DNA of 64,000 nucleotides from Bacteroidetes bacterium HGW-Bacteroidetes-16 (GTDB taxonomy: Bacteria > Bacteroidota > Bacteroidia > Bacteroidales > F082). A program made the position numbers and the translations under genes. Under the pieces are notes generated by a model. It saw only the letters and a list, made by a program, of their open reading frames with translations. It did no database searches and was not told the DNA's origin. This document shows, piece by piece, positions 44,325 through 54,406 of this stretch (positions are counted from its first letter, which is position 1; each line of letters starts with the position of its first letter). The DNA lies in contig PHDN01000002.1 in the NCBI GenBank assembly GCA_002840975.1, positions 62,001 through 126,000 of the forward strand, read 5' to 3'.

Positions 44325-45968
44325 TCAGGAAACCACAAACTGCCTGTTGATAACATGTAGGAGTTCAGGTTTATTGATGGGTTTGAACAATAAATGATCA
44401 ACGTGTTCTTTTTCAATCACTTGCGTTTGTTCAAAATCCAATTCATTCCCAATTATTACGATGCGAATTTGCCTGTCTTGTTCTTTTATTCTATTGATTA
44501 ATTCCACCAAAGGAATTCCGGGAAGATCAACATCAAGAATAACCAGATCCACTTTAAACTCATTTAAATGACTGATCAATTTTTCCCCGGTTTTGGCCCA
44601 GTGCAGTTCGACCTTAGTTTTAGATAACATCATCTTCATCAGGTTAAAGTTGGCAAGTTCGTAATCAGCTATCAAAATGGTTTTGTCAGTCCATGAATAA
44701 TCAATACCCAACTGATTATAACTAGGCTCCATCGAATGGACTGAGATAATGGATTCGGGTAAATGAAGGTAAAAAGTGGAGCCTTTCTCAGGTGTCGAAT
44801 CCAGGGTAATTGATCCTTTCATCAGCTTGGCCATCCCGCTTGCAATGGCCAGCCCCAGCCCTGATCCGCCAACAACACGTGTGGGTGAATTATCTACTTG
44901 CCTGAAATGTTCAAATATTGACTCATGAAATTCAGGAGCTATTCCAATGCCCGGATCCTTTACATAAAAACAGATGCCGTTCATATTCTCAATAAAATAA
45001 CCAAGCTCAATCTGACCGGTACTTGTAAAAACAACCGCATTGTCAAGAAAGTTGATTAAAATTTGATGCACTTTACGAATATCTGCTGAAATGATAAGAT
45101 TCCTGTAATCAGTTTGTTCATTTAATATGATTTGTAAGTGCTGCTTGTTGTGTTGATGTTGAATTCTTTTGGATTCATTAAAAACATAATGTAAAATTTC
45201 GGATACTGCAAGGTTGTCGTTATGCACATCCATTTGCCTGGTCTCAATCTTAGAAATGCTAATGACATCTTCGATACGCTTTAGCAAAATATCACTACTG
45301 CCACGCACGATTTGTGTATACTCCTCACGGTCTTCGGATGGCAAATTTTCCATTAAAAGAAGCTCCAGAAAACCAAGAATATGATTTAACGGGGTGCGAA
45401 TTTCATGTGAAAGATTACTAAGAAATGCTGTTTTAAGCATATTCCCTTCTTCCGCCTTCTCTTTTGCTAAAATTAAATCCTTTTCAGCAAGCCTCCTTTG
45501 AGTAATATTTCCAATAATGATTAAATGGGCTGTGGCTTTTTGTTCACTGTTGGTAATAGAAATTCCCCTCACCCTGAAGTAGCTGTCCGAGGCATCTAAA
45601 TCAGAGATTCTGGTCTCGATATCAAACTGAACATGATCGTCGAGTAATCTGGAAATTTTTTCACTTAATCTGGTGTCGTCAAACTGCAAAAACCTGCTGA
45701 TATGTACATGCTGATTTTGGTTAGTCTGTGCATAATCAAATAACTTGCTAAATGTACTGTTAATAAACTGAATATAACCAAATGTGTCGAGGCTTAACAT
45801 GGCAAGAGGCACATGGTTAAGTACATCGGTATAGGTAACGTTTTTTGATGTCAGATCCGAAATCGATTTTTCATACTCACTAAGCTTGCTTTCCAATTCA
45901 CGAATACGTTCCGTCAACCGACTTATGTTGTCGTTTTCTTCAGATTCTAAGGCTTGCTTATTTCTCAT
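44325..45968 (-). CDS. Hybrid sensor histidine kinase with PAS and receiver domain
   Basis: 547 residues, no membrane segment. Coiled coil (10-45), PAS (about 48-155), dimerisation/phosphoacceptor FLSNLSHEIRTPLNHILGF with His near 186, ATPase boxes NFLDNA (N), KDPGIGIAPE (G1), GSGLGLAIASG (G2), then a C-terminal receiver with the phosphoacceptor Asp in VILDVDLPG and Lys in LFKPINKPEL. The receiver has Gly (IVIIGNE) where a Ser/Thr normally follows the fourth strand, which may weaken switching. Output is not evident. Divergent from nothing; gap of 166 bases to the sigma-factor gene. Confidence 0.92.
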   Translation of the reverse strand: MRNKQALESEENDNISRLTERIRELESKLSEYEKSISDLTSKNVTYTDVLNHVPLAMLSLDTFGYIQFINSTFSKLFDYAQTNQNQHVHISRFLQFDDTRLSEKISRLLDDHVQFDIETRISDLDASDSYFRVRGISITNSEQKATAHLIIIGNITQRRLAEKDLILAKEKAEEGNMLKTAFLSNLSHEIRTPLNHILGFLELLLMENLPSEDREEYTQIVRGSSDILLKRIEDVISISKIETRQMDVHNDNLAVSEILHYVFNESKRIQHQHNKQHLQIILNEQTDYRNLIISADIRKVHQILINFLDNAVVFTSTGQIELGYFIENMNGICFYVKDPGIGIAPEFHESIFEHFRQVDNSPTRVVGGSGLGLAIASGMAKLMKGSITLDSTPEKGSTFYLHLPESIISVHSMEPSYNQLGIDYSWTDKTILIADYELANFNLMKMMLSKTKVELHWAKTGEKLISHLNEFKVDLVILDVDLPGIPLVELINRIKEQDRQIRIVIIGNELDFEQTQVIEKEHVDHLLFKPINKPELLHVINRQFVVS

Positions 45969-46034
45969 TTTGCTAGTGTTTTAACGATGCAATAAAATTA
46001 GTTTATATCCATATTAGCTATTAGGTTTTCAACA

Positions 46035-47174
46035 TTATGACATCAGCGTCACTAAAGTTTGATGATCATGTTTTGATAATTTATGATGCATTCCTGAAAC
46101 TTTATTTCGATGATATTGCGCTACAATTTCTGATAGTTGTTCACCATTAACATTTATCTCCGACAGTTTAACCGGAGATCCGACAGATGCAAAAAACGCA
46201 GTGAGTTTTTCAATGGTTTCATCAACATCGCTGGTGTCAAACAGGGCATCCCCAAGTTTACTAATTCTGTCCGAACATGTTTTTTTGTGAAGTTTAAGCC
46301 ATGCAGGATAAGCGATGCTCAAACTGGCTCCGTGTGGTGTATCAAACATCAGCGACAATTCGTGCCCCATGGCATGTACTCCCCAATCGCCTCCTTTTTT
46401 CCCGTAGCTTGTAATTCCATTTAGAGCCAGGGTAGCATCTAACATAATATTGGCTCTGTATTCCAGGTTATCCAGGTTGTTCAATAGCTTTGGTGCCCAA
46501 CGCATTGCATCTTTAATGATAGAAAAAGTAAAGCTGTCGGTAATTGAAGGTTCTCCTTCGCCAAAATATGACTCCAGCGAATGAGCAATTAAGTCTACAA
46601 TTCCAAATGCCGTGTAATTTTTAGGAACAGATAACGTGAATTCAGGATTCAAAAAGCTCGTTTTAGGGAACAACAATTCGTTTACAAAACCCAGTTTTTC
46701 TCCGGTTTCATGATTTTGAATCACTGCGGCAGCATTCATTTCCGAGCCTGTAGCTGCAAGGGTTAAAATAGTAACCAAAGGAGTTGCTTTTTCAGGATGA
46801 GCCCTCCAGGTCATAAATTCCCAGGGATCGATTTCGGTTTGTAATCCCAACGAAATGATTTTAGCGGAATCAATTACACTTCCCCCGCCTAACGCGAGAA
46901 CAACATCTACTTTCTTTTCTTTGCCAAGTTTTACAGCGGCCCTTACATCATCAATTACAGGGTTCGGTTTAATTCCAGAGAATTCTGAAACCTTGAACCC
47001 ACCGGATGTTAATACGTTCATTATCTGATTGTAATAACCATATTTTTTCACTGATCCTTTTCCATATATCAGCAAAATATTCATGCCAAATTTTTTTAAA
47101 CAAGGACCAAGTTCATCTTTAATCTGATTCCCGAAGACTAAACGAACAGGATTATATACAGTAAAATTCACCAT
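46035..47174 (-). CDS. Iron-containing alcohol dehydrogenase (BDH/YqhD group)
   Basis: 379 residues. NAD(P)-binding GGGSVIDSAK (about 95) and the metal ligands Asp and His in VDLIAHSLE, HAMGHELS and DTPHGASLS are all present. The group reduces aldehydes such as butyraldehyde with NAD(P)H. MTWRAHPEKATPLVTILTLAATGSEMN is typical of the BDH subgroup. Monocistronic. Confidence 0.92.
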   Translation of the reverse strand: MVNFTVYNPVRLVFGNQIKDELGPCLKKFGMNILLIYGKGSVKKYGYYNQIMNVLTSGGFKVSEFSGIKPNPVIDDVRAAVKLGKEKKVDVVLALGGGSVIDSAKIISLGLQTEIDPWEFMTWRAHPEKATPLVTILTLAATGSEMNAAAVIQNHETGEKLGFVNELLFPKTSFLNPEFTLSVPKNYTAFGIVDLIAHSLESYFGEGEPSITDSFTFSIIKDAMRWAPKLLNNLDNLEYRANIMLDATLALNGITSYGKKGGDWGVHAMGHELSLMFDTPHGASLSIAYPAWLKLHKKTCSDRISKLGDALFDTSDVDETIEKLTAFFASVGSPVKLSEINVNGEQLSEIVAQYHRNKVSGMHHKLSKHDHQTLVTLMS

Positions 47175-47275
47175 TATTGCGGTTTTGAATTATCCCTTTT
47201 TATACTGACAAATGAAGTAAAAAGTTTCGAGAGGTTCAACTTATTCAAACTCATCCACTATAACGCAAAAATACA

Positions 47276-47283
47276 TATCTTTG
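47276..47283 (+). promoter_or_regulatory. -7 box (TATCTTTG) of ahcY
   Basis: Perfect TAnnTTTG match, giving a leader of about 60 bases before the ATG at 47351. No SAM- or SAH-type riboswitch was recognisable in that leader. Confidence 0.45.
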
Positions 47284-47350
47284 TGCACTTATAAAGTGAT
47301 AAACTTTATTATCATAACCTATTGATCATTAGACAAATTAGATTTTATAC

Positions 47351-48778
47351 ATGACAGAATTAATCATCGAAGAACAATTGCAATATAAGATTGCAGATAT
47401 TTCTCTTGCCGAATGGGGCAGAAAAGAGATTGAAATTGCTGAAAAAGAAATGCCGGGTTTAATGGCCATTCGCAACAAATACAGCAAAACAAAACCTTTA
47501 CAAGGGGTTCGTATCACAGGGTCATTGCATATGACCATTCAGACCGCCGTACTCATCGAAACCCTGGTCGCTCTTGGTGCAGATGTGCGTTGGGCCAGTT
47601 GCAATATTTTTTCCACACAGGATCAGGCAGCCGCAGCCATTGCAGAAGCAGGAATTCCTGTTTTTGCCTGGAAAGGTGAAACATTAAAAGAATATTGGTG
47701 GTGTACCTTCCAGGCGCTTAGTTTTGCTGATGGTAAAGGCCCTCAACTGATTGTTGATGATGGTGGCGATGCCACGCTGCTTATTCACAAAGGCTTTGCT
47801 GCAGAAAAGAATGCTTCATTACTAAATGTAACTCCGGAGAGTATTGAAGAAGGCGAAATTTTAGAATTATTAAAAACCACACTGGTTGAAGATCCTAAAA
47901 AATGGCACCGCACAGTAGCAGATTGGAAAGGCGTTTCAGAAGAAACAACCACCGGAGTTCACCGTTTGTATCAAATGTTCGAAAAGGGAGAACTGTTGAT
48001 ACCAGCCATTAATGTGAACGATTCTGTTACCAAATCAAAGTTTGATAACCTGTATGGTTGTCGCGAATCGCTGGCCGATGGCATCAAACGCGCTACCGAT
48101 GTAATGCTGGCAGGAAAAGTGGTAGTGGTTGCTGGTTATGGTGATGTTGGCAAAGGCTCGGCACATTCTATGCGCAGTTATGGTGCCAGGGTCATGATAA
48201 CAGAAATCGACCCCATTTGCGCCTTACAGGCAGCAATGGAAGGCTTTCAGGTTACCACAATGGAGGAAGCTGTAAAATTTGGTAATATTTTTGTTACCAC
48301 CACAGGAAACAAAGATATCATTACCGCCCAGCACATGGCAAATATGAATGATCAGGCCATTGTTTGTAATATTGGTCATTTCGACAACGAAATTCAAGTT
48401 AGTAAACTTGAGAAATTACCTGGAATTAAGAAAATTAACATCAAACCACAGGTAGATAAATATTTATTTCCAGATGGTCATGCCATTTTCCTGTTGGCTG
48501 AAGGTCGCCTGGTGAACCTGGGCTGTGCCACAGGTCATCCCAGTTTTGTGATGAGCAACTCATTTACAAACCAAACACTGGCTCAAATTGATCTTTGGGA
48601 AAAACGCAATGAATATAAAGTAGGCGTATACCGGCTTCCTAAGTATCTTGACGAAGAAGTAGCCCGCTTACATTTGGAACAAATTGGGGTAAAACTCACC
48701 AGGTTGTCGAAAGAACAAGCTGATTATCTGGGTGTAGATTTGGATGGCCCATATAAGCCAGATCATTACCGTTATTAA
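47351..48778 (+). CDS. ahcY: Adenosylhomocysteinase
   Basis: 475 residues. The NAD-binding signature [17 protein letters not shown] (about 257), the substrate segments [19 protein letters not shown] and [18 protein letters not shown] and the C-terminal PDHYRY are conserved. It splits S-adenosylhomocysteine to adenosine and homocysteine in the methyl cycle. Single gene with terminator. Confidence 0.98.
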   Translation: MTELIIEEQLQYKIADISLAEWGRKEIEIAEKEMPGLMAIRNKYSKTKPLQGVRITGSLHMTIQTAVLIETLVALGADVRWASCNIFSTQDQAAAAIAEAGIPVFAWKGETLKEYWWCTFQALSFADGKGPQLIVDDGGDATLLIHKGFAAEKNASLLNVTPESIEEGEILELLKTTLVEDPKKWHRTVADWKGVSEETTTGVHRLYQMFEKGELLIPAINVNDSVTKSKFDNLYGCRESLADGIKRATDVMLAGKVVVVAGYGDVGKGSAHSMRSYGARVMITEIDPICALQAAMEGFQVTTMEEAVKFGNIFVTTTGNKDIITAQHMANMNDQAIVCNIGHFDNEIQVSKLEKLPGIKKINIKPQVDKYLFPDGHAIFLLAEGRLVNLGCATGHPSFVMSNSFTNQTLAQIDLWEKRNEYKVGVYRLPKYLDEEVARLHLEQIGVKLTRLSKEQADYLGVDLDGPYKPDHYRY

Positions 48779-48799
48779 TAACACACATTAAATAAAAAA

Positions 48800-48827
48800 A
48801 GCGACACTTTCTGGTGCCGCTTTTTTT
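48800..48827 (+). terminator. Rho-independent terminator of ahcY
   Basis: AGCG-a-CAC pairs with GTG-c-CGCT around a TTTCTG loop, followed by seven T. Confidence 0.8.
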
Positions 48828-48850
48828 ATGTGTTTAGCTTTTCCTTTTTG

Positions 48851-49519
48851 TCAAAAAGGGGTAAGAGTAATACCTACCGAAATGGGATAAAGTTCGGGAC
48901 CTCGTCCCTTATTGAATATTTGTGAAATCTGGTAATATCCAAACAAATTTACTGATTTATATCCAACCCTTAAGGTAAAACCATAGGCATAATCCTGGGT
49001 TTGCGAAATGGTTTTGGTTTTGATGGTAACACGAGTAGCCTGTTCGGGCGTGTCACCAACATATTTCTCCTTGCTACTCAACAAATATCCAATCTTAAAC
49101 CCAACGCCCATCTTCATCTCGTTTTTAAAGCGAATCTTCAACTCCATTGGTAACTCCAAATAGGTGAGATTAATTTTACTGCGTTTGAATGATTCTTTTA
49201 TTGGAGAAAACACAATGGTGTCTGCCTTTATATCGTCAATCTTCGAGTGGCTGTAAATATTGTGGTTGCCAATACCTAATCCAATGCCAAAGGATGAATT
49301 GCCTTTACCAATTTGAAAATTGTACATTCCATAAATATTAGCACCCTGGTGAATCGTCCGTACATCCATATTATATGGAATGTTCTGCAAGAGGTCGGTA
49401 AACATGTCAAATCCAATGGTTATCTTGCGTTTAGCGTTTTCGCTAATAACTTGTGAAAATCCCATGCTGCCAAAGAGCATGATAAATAAAACTAAAAATC
49501 CAAAAGAGCGTGTATTCAT
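48851..49519 (-). CDS. Outer-membrane beta-barrel protein (PorT-like)
   Basis: 222 residues. A signal peptide (MNTRSFGFLVLFIMLFGSMGFSQ) is followed by alternating beta strands with FEMKMGVGFKIGYLLSS-like FKNEMKMGVGFKIGYLLSS and a C-terminal PISVGITLTPF ending in an aromatic residue, as expected of a barrel. Single gene, convergent with ahcY. Confidence 0.75.
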   Translation of the reverse strand: MNTRSFGFLVLFIMLFGSMGFSQVISENAKRKITIGFDMFTDLLQNIPYNMDVRTIHQGANIYGMYNFQIGKGNSSFGIGLGIGNHNIYSHSKIDDIKADTIVFSPIKESFKRSKINLTYLELPMELKIRFKNEMKMGVGFKIGYLLSSKEKYVGDTPEQATRVTIKTKTISQTQDYAYGFTLRVGYKSVNLFGYYQISQIFNKGRGPELYPISVGITLTPF

Positions 49520-49537
49520 CGTTAGTTATTTTATTAA

Positions 49538-49545
49538 CAAAAATA
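49538..49545 (-). promoter_or_regulatory. -7 box (TATTTTTG) of the beta-barrel gene
   Basis: Perfect TAnnTTTG on the minus strand, 18 bases upstream of the start. It overlaps the gap after the tlpA-like gene. Confidence 0.45.
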
Positions 49546-49567
49546 GTATTTACAAGGTTAACTGGCC

Positions 49568-50185
49568 TTATTCTTTTAATAATTGATCGATTATTTGATT
49601 CATCTGGTCCGAATTCCAACGGGCCGCACCTTTTTTACTCAATATCACCTGACCGTTTTTGTTTAATAAAAAAGTAGTCGGAATACTTTCAGAGTAAAAT
49701 GCAGCAGGAACATCTGTATATTGAAAAAAGGGGAGTTCTGTCAAATGGCGCTTTTTCGCGAAAGAAAGTACCGTTGAAACTGATTCGTTGGAAACAAGGA
49801 CAAAATTCACCTGGTCACCATACTTGCTGTATAGTTCAGCGATACCAGGTAACTCGGCCACACATGGCGGACACCAGGTAGCCCAAAAGTTGATAAAAAC
49901 AGGCTTATCATCCATCAGTGTGGACAAAGAAATTTGTTTTCCGTTCATATCCGTAATCGACCATGTTTTTGTATCTTCAGGTATGATAAATTGGTCTTCC
50001 GAATTCATTTCTGATGGAGCCAAGGATGTAAGACGAATAAAAATGGAAACAACCTCAACACGTGTGGAAGGAATCAGGATCAACAGGATGAACAACAGAA
50101 AAAAAATATCAGATGCAATGGAGAACTTTGATTTCTTCCGGTAATAATTTTTCAGATAATTAACAAACTTTTTGAATTTAGTCAC
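49568..50185 (-). CDS. TlpA-family membrane-anchored thioredoxin
   Basis: 205 residues with a GTG start; no ATG lies in frame before the anchor. One N-terminal membrane helix (about 25-42) tethers a thioredoxin domain with the active site WATWCPPC (about 104-111) and the cis-Pro segment SIPTTFLLNKNG (about 170). It reduces disulfides in the periplasm, as in cytochrome c maturation or repair; the partner is not apparent. The next gene on the same strand, 38 bases upstream, encodes a small acidic protein. Confidence 0.88.
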   Translation of the reverse strand: MTKFKKFVNYLKNYYRKKSKFSIASDIFFLLFILLILIPSTRVEVVSIFIRLTSLAPSEMNSEDQFIIPEDTKTWSITDMNGKQISLSTLMDDKPVFINFWATWCPPCVAELPGIAELYSKYGDQVNFVLVSNESVSTVLSFAKKRHLTELPFFQYTDVPAAFYSESIPTTFLLNKNGQVILSKKGAARWNSDQMNQIIDQLLKE

Positions 50186-50223
50186 TTGATTATTAAAGTA
50201 TTTTGGGTGTGGGAAAAGTTCCG

Positions 50224-50634
50224 CTATTCCAACAAATTGGCCCTGCGGTCGAGAAGTTCGTTAATTTGATCTTCGGAAAGACCAGGTTTTTTTAGCATCT
50301 CATCAATAGCCGCTATTCTACCGGGAGGGTTAAGTGTTAATTCTTCAACTTTAATTTCATCCTGCAAGAGGTCTTCGTTATCTTCTCCCAGTTGTGCGCG
50401 CAATTGTTCAACCAAATTGCTCACCATTTTTTTAACAGGTTCACCAAATTGCCCTTGCAACTGGTGACTGATTTGATCCTTCATCGTTTCGTAATTGCTG
50501 AAAAAAAACTGAAACTGTTTCATCATCGAACGATCCACTCCGGGAATATCTTCCATCGATTGTCTTTCAACCAACCGTTTAAAAAGCCTGAACAATTCGT
50601 CCAGATCCTGTTTAAATTTTTCATCTTCCATCAC
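50224..50634 (-). CDS. Hypothetical acidic helical protein
   Basis: 136 residues, highly charged and predominantly helical (DEKFKQDLDELFRLFKRLVERQ, VKKMVSNLVEQLRAQLG, AIDEMLKKPGLSEDQINELLDRRANLLE), with no membrane segment or signal. Not recognised. The C-terminal helical hairpin PGLSEDQINELLDRRANLLE is reminiscent of scaffolding helices only. Starts with Met-Met; either could be used. Position between tlpA-like and DUF4837 genes suggests an operon. Confidence 0.6.
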   Translation of the reverse strand: MMEDEKFKQDLDELFRLFKRLVERQSMEDIPGVDRSMMKQFQFFFSNYETMKDQISHQLQGQFGEPVKKMVSNLVEQLRAQLGEDNEDLLQDEIKVEELTLNPPGRIAAIDEMLKKPGLSEDQINELLDRRANLLE

Positions 50635-50696
50635 CCTACAAAATTACAATAATCCCGACATACTCCTTCAGGATTTACAAAATCTTAACTTTTTTG

Positions 50697-51713
50697 CTAT
50701 TTTAAAGGTGCTGCCGAATACAAAATCGCCTCCACCTGCCGCAACAAATCGCGTTTATTCTGGTTGGGGTAATATACGTAACCCATCAGGGTGAAAATAT
50801 TTTCATTCTCTTTGTCGGTAAAGGAATAGCTGATGAAAGGCCCTCCCATAAAATCATTGGCCACATTCCACATTCCTCGGGTTTCAATGGCGTATTCGCT
50901 TGGAAAATCTGTTACTTGTATGGCTTTTGGCAACACATAGGTTTCGTCAATCATCATAAATGAACCTTCAGAAGTTCCCGGAACATATTGCTTCAAATCG
51001 CGGTTAATACGCGCCACGATACTCTCAATAGAAAACTGGGCTTCAGATACATAAGGTTCCGACATGATGATGATACCCTGGCTATAGGCAGGAACTTCTT
51101 TTCGTATCCACATAAATCCAGATGCCGATTTAGCCAGATAAAAACCGGCAGGCACACTCATATTAAAATTAAAGGCTTTAATCACCTCTTCAGAAACATT
51201 GTTTTTGGATGTGGGATTAAACACTTCCATGATGCGGGCACGCTCTGCTTCGCCAAAACTATGCATAATGATTTGCTCTTTTTTCTCGAATACTTCGACA
51301 AAAGCCTGTAAGTTGGAGCATTTGATTCGGAAAATACGCTGAGGACCAGCCCACAAATCGTTGAAAACTTCCATCTTCGATTCGGTAATAGAGGGATCTA
51401 TTTCTACAATGAGTAGGTTTCGGTATTTCTTAAACAATTCGGAAAAATTAGCCACGGTAATGTGACTAAGTTTAAAAACAGGTTCAACCTGTGGTAAGCC
51501 ATATTGTTCCTGTTCCAGGTATTTTCTGATTACCTGACCAATCTGCCCATCCCATTGTTCCTGATTTTGAAGCACGACCAGCACTTCGGAGCTGTTTCCA
51601 ATCGATCGGGGCAATTTTGGTTTATCGCTATTTGGAATACAGCCTGAGAAAACCAATACAAATACGAATAGCAGGGTAAATAAGCCAATTGTGTAGAATT
51701 TATTTAAAACCAT
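50697..51713 (-). CDS. DUF4837 family lipoprotein
   Basis: 338 residues with lipobox FSGC after a signal peptide (about Cys25). RSIGNSSEVLVVLQNQEQWDGQIGQVIR and the later GFMWIRKEVPAYSQGIIIMSEPYV fit DUF4837, a Bacteroidota family. The role is unknown. It lies 54 bases downstream of the lytic transglycosylase gene, suggesting an envelope function. Confidence 0.85.
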   Translation of the reverse strand: MVLNKFYTIGLFTLLFVFVLVFSGCIPNSDKPKLPRSIGNSSEVLVVLQNQEQWDGQIGQVIRKYLEQEQYGLPQVEPVFKLSHITVANFSELFKKYRNLLIVEIDPSITESKMEVFNDLWAGPQRIFRIKCSNLQAFVEVFEKKEQIIMHSFGEAERARIMEVFNPTSKNNVSEEVIKAFNFNMSVPAGFYLAKSASGFMWIRKEVPAYSQGIIIMSEPYVSEAQFSIESIVARINRDLKQYVPGTSEGSFMMIDETYVLPKAIQVTDFPSEYAIETRGMWNVANDFMGGPFISYSFTDKENENIFTLMGYVYYPNQNKRDLLRQVEAILYSAAPLK

Positions 51714-51767
51714 TGTTCTTTGCTGTGGTGATACTTAAATAACTCTGACTAAACTAATTTATTGCGA

Positions 51768-53555
51768 TCAACTAATTTCGGCTACAATGATTTTCTGTCC
51801 TGGTTTCAGTTTGTTGATGTTATGCATATTATTCAGAGCCTTAATCTGCTCTACTGTTACCCCGTCATATTCTTTGGCTATATCCCACAGTGTGTCGCCT
51901 TTGCGCACCACATGATAAAGGTATTTACCCTGAGCAACCGAGTTGGTTTTTTTACTTTCGGGTCGGTAAACCGTAAGCGTTTGTTTTGGATAAATATTGT
52001 TGTTTTTCAGGTTATTCCACTCTTTTAAGTCGGTTACCGAACATTGGTATTTTTTGGCAATCAATCCGAGGTTTTCACCATTCTTTACTACATGTTTTGA
52101 CTCAACACCTGAACGAACTACCGGATCGCCTGATTTACTGCTATATTGCACACCACCACCTCCAAATAGAACGAGTTTCTGCCCGGGATAGATGGTGTTG
52201 TTTTTTAAGTTATTCCAGTGCTTAATCTGGCTAACATACACATGGTTTCGTTTAGCTATCAATCCAAGACTCTCACCATTTCTAACAATATGTATATTCC
52301 GATCTTGTGCTTTCTTGACTTCAACCATCAATTGATCGCGCTCCACGCCTTTTTTTGTTTTAAAAGCATAAAGCGAATCTTCATTTGTGAGATAGCTGGC
52401 AACATATTGGCGAGGAATACGCAAAATAAAGGTTTTACCCTCCGTAGCTGGTATGATGCCCATTTTAAACTGAGGGTTTAAAAATTTCAGTTCATCTAAT
52501 GGAATGCCCAGCAATTCGTTTAATTGATCAAAAGCCAGGATATTGCTAACTGTCACAGTATCGATATTATAGTAAAACATGCCCGGACGCATGGGATAAA
52601 TGTTGTGTTCTGCAGCATAATTCATTACATAGTTTACTGCAATAAAGGCGGGAACATATCCACGCGTTTCGCGTGGTAAAAAAGCCCACACGGCCCAATA
52701 GTTCTTGGTTCCTCCTGCCCTGCGAATAGCCCTGTTTACGTTTCCTGCCCCGGAATTATAAGCAGCCAAAACCAGGGACCAATCACCATAAATTTCATAT
52801 AGATCTGTCAAATGCTCACAGGCTGCGATGGTACTTTTTATCGGGTCGTAACGATCGTCAACCAAAGAGGTTACCTGCAAATCATACACTTTTCCTGTTC
52901 CATACATAAACTGCCACAATCCTTTGGCACCCATGTGTGAGCCGGCAGCAGGGTTTAGCGCCGATTCAACAATAGCAAGGTATTTAATTTCTAGTGGCAT
53001 ATTGAAACGATCTAGCGCTTCTTCGAACATGGGGAAGTAAATCTCCCCCAAACCAAGCATGCGTGCAGTCAGGTTTCTTTTTTTATTGGCATACAGGTGA
53101 ATATAATTTTTCACCTCTTTATTGTAGGTAAGTTCAATGGTTGTTTGTTTATTTAATGTTTCGATGCGTGCGGCATAAACCGAATCGGGAAAATCCGGGA
53201 TTTCCCCCAAATCAATTTGAGCTCCCCCCGGACGAGTATACATTGGACTAAGATCAAAAAACCGGGTATCATAGAATTTCGAATTAGTCATGCTGTCAAT
53301 GGTTCGAAGAATCTGCGAGTCGCGAATAAGTAACTCAAAATTTCCGGTTGTATCAACAAGTGTGTTTGTATAGAGGTCAACGTCAAAAGTGGAAGAGTCC
53401 TGTAATGCTCCGGGTAATGTATCACCTTCAAAAACAACATTGGCGGTGTCGGATGAGACAATATTGGTGGTGTCAGGATTCGTGCCCATACTTAAAGCGC
53501 CAAACGAAAAAGCCATCATGGCAAGTACAGTGAATAGGAATGTGGATAGTTTCAT
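51768..53555 (-). CDS. MltD-like lytic transglycosylase with three LysM domains
   Basis: 595 residues. Signal peptide (about 1-24), long N-terminal linker, SLT domain with catalytic Glu in [13 protein letters not shown] (about 193), [10 protein letters not shown] and [14 protein letters not shown], then LysM repeats at about 414-458 ([16 protein letters not shown]), 487-530 ([16 protein letters not shown]) and 546-592 ([16 protein letters not shown]). It cleaves peptidoglycan glycan strands to form 1,6-anhydro ends and is held to the wall by the LysM units. Confidence 0.93.
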   Translation of the reverse strand: MKLSTFLFTVLAMMAFSFGALSMGTNPDTTNIVSSDTANVVFEGDTLPGALQDSSTFDVDLYTNTLVDTTGNFELLIRDSQILRTIDSMTNSKFYDTRFFDLSPMYTRPGGAQIDLGEIPDFPDSVYAARIETLNKQTTIELTYNKEVKNYIHLYANKKRNLTARMLGLGEIYFPMFEEALDRFNMPLEIKYLAIVESALNPAAGSHMGAKGLWQFMYGTGKVYDLQVTSLVDDRYDPIKSTIAACEHLTDLYEIYGDWSLVLAAYNSGAGNVNRAIRRAGGTKNYWAVWAFLPRETRGYVPAFIAVNYVMNYAAEHNIYPMRPGMFYYNIDTVTVSNILAFDQLNELLGIPLDELKFLNPQFKMGIIPATEGKTFILRIPRQYVASYLTNEDSLYAFKTKKGVERDQLMVEVKKAQDRNIHIVRNGESLGLIAKRNHVYVSQIKHWNNLKNNTIYPGQKLVLFGGGGVQYSSKSGDPVVRSGVESKHVVKNGENLGLIAKKYQCSVTDLKEWNNLKNNNIYPKQTLTVYRPESKKTNSVAQGKYLYHVVRKGDTLWDIAKEYDGVTVEQIKALNNMHNINKLKPGQKIIVAEIS

Positions 53556-53587
53556 GAATAACTAATTTTAGAAACAACGAGATTTTG

Positions 53588-53595
53588 CAAAAATA
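53588..53595 (-). promoter_or_regulatory. -7 box (TATTTTTG) of the lytic transglycosylase gene
   Basis: Perfect TAnnTTTG on the minus strand, 32 bases upstream of the start. Confidence 0.5.
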
Positions 53596-53690
53596 GTTGT
53601 TTGATAACACGGAAACCATTTAAATGAAAAACTAATGAACAGGAAGGCGTTAGTTTGTTTTGGTTTATAATTGAGGGAAATAGAAAATAA

Positions 53691-53718
53691 AATGCCCGCT
53701 TTTTTAGGGCGGGCTTTT
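53691..53718 (-). terminator. Rho-independent terminator of the flavodoxin gene
   Basis: GCCCGC and GCGGGC pair around an A/T-rich loop; on the minus strand ATTTTATTTTC follows. It lies directly after the flavodoxin stop. Confidence 0.75.
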
Positions 53719-53727
53719 AGCAAAACG

Positions 53728-54246
53728 CTATAGGTTTTGCTTAATTATTTTTGTCCAGGCTTTTATTCTTTCATCCGTTAATTCAGGTTCGTTATCTAAA
53801 TCAAGTGCCAACCCGTAAAAATGGTCGTTTTCTATTCCATCTGAGTCGGAAAATTTATATCCTTCAACAGGCCATTGTCCGATTACCTTTATTTTCCTTT
53901 TGTCCATTTCCTCCTGAAAAACGCTCAAGCCATCCACAAAATGATCGGGATATAATACCTGATCGCCCAAGCCAAAAAAAGCGGCCGTAAAATTTAACGA
54001 TCCTTGTTTGTCAAGTTTTCTAAAAAAACGGTTCCATTCATTATCTGCTTTGGCATCAATCCAATTCTCAGCACCAATTGTTGAACTGCCAAAAATCATC
54101 AGTTTATAATTTCCCAGCGTGTTCATGTCAAAACTGACCACATCGGCAATATCAATCATCTCGCGATCGAACATCGAATAGACCTTTCTGGCAGCTTTTT
54201 CAACATTGCCTCCCATTCCCCAATAAAGCAAAATAATTTTTTTCAT
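53728..54246 (-). CDS. Flavodoxin
   Basis: 172 residues, usual flavodoxin length, with IILLYWGMGGNVEKAARKVYSMF as the FMN phosphate loop (a divergent form of the usual S/T-x-T-GNTE), LMIFGSSTIGAENWIDAKADNEW and FTAAFFGLGDQVLYPDHFVDGL as the isoalloxazine-stacking and 90s loops. It carries electrons at low potential; the partner is not encoded nearby. Confidence 0.85.
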   Translation of the reverse strand: MKKIILLYWGMGGNVEKAARKVYSMFDREMIDIADVVSFDMNTLGNYKLMIFGSSTIGAENWIDAKADNEWNRFFRKLDKQGSLNFTAAFFGLGDQVLYPDHFVDGLSVFQEEMDKRKIKVIGQWPVEGYKFSDSDGIENDHFYGLALDLDNEPELTDERIKAWTKIIKQNL

Positions 54247-54379
54247 GTTTTCATTTTTTACAGGCAGTAAAAATACAACTAATTGTTTTTTGATTATTTT
54301 GATTGCTTAGGATTTTGCCTATTTATTTCAAATACAAATAAAATTGATTTTATCTTTTCAAGCCAATGGTTTCTTTCTC

Positions 54380-54387
54380 TATTTTTG
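54380..54387 (+). promoter_or_regulatory. -7 box (TATTTTTG) of the terC-like gene
   Basis: Perfect TAnnTTTG match 19 bases before the GTG at 54407; no ATG lies in frame nearby, which supports the GTG. Confidence 0.45.
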
Positions 54388-54406
54388 AGCCCTAATTTAG
54401 GTAAAC

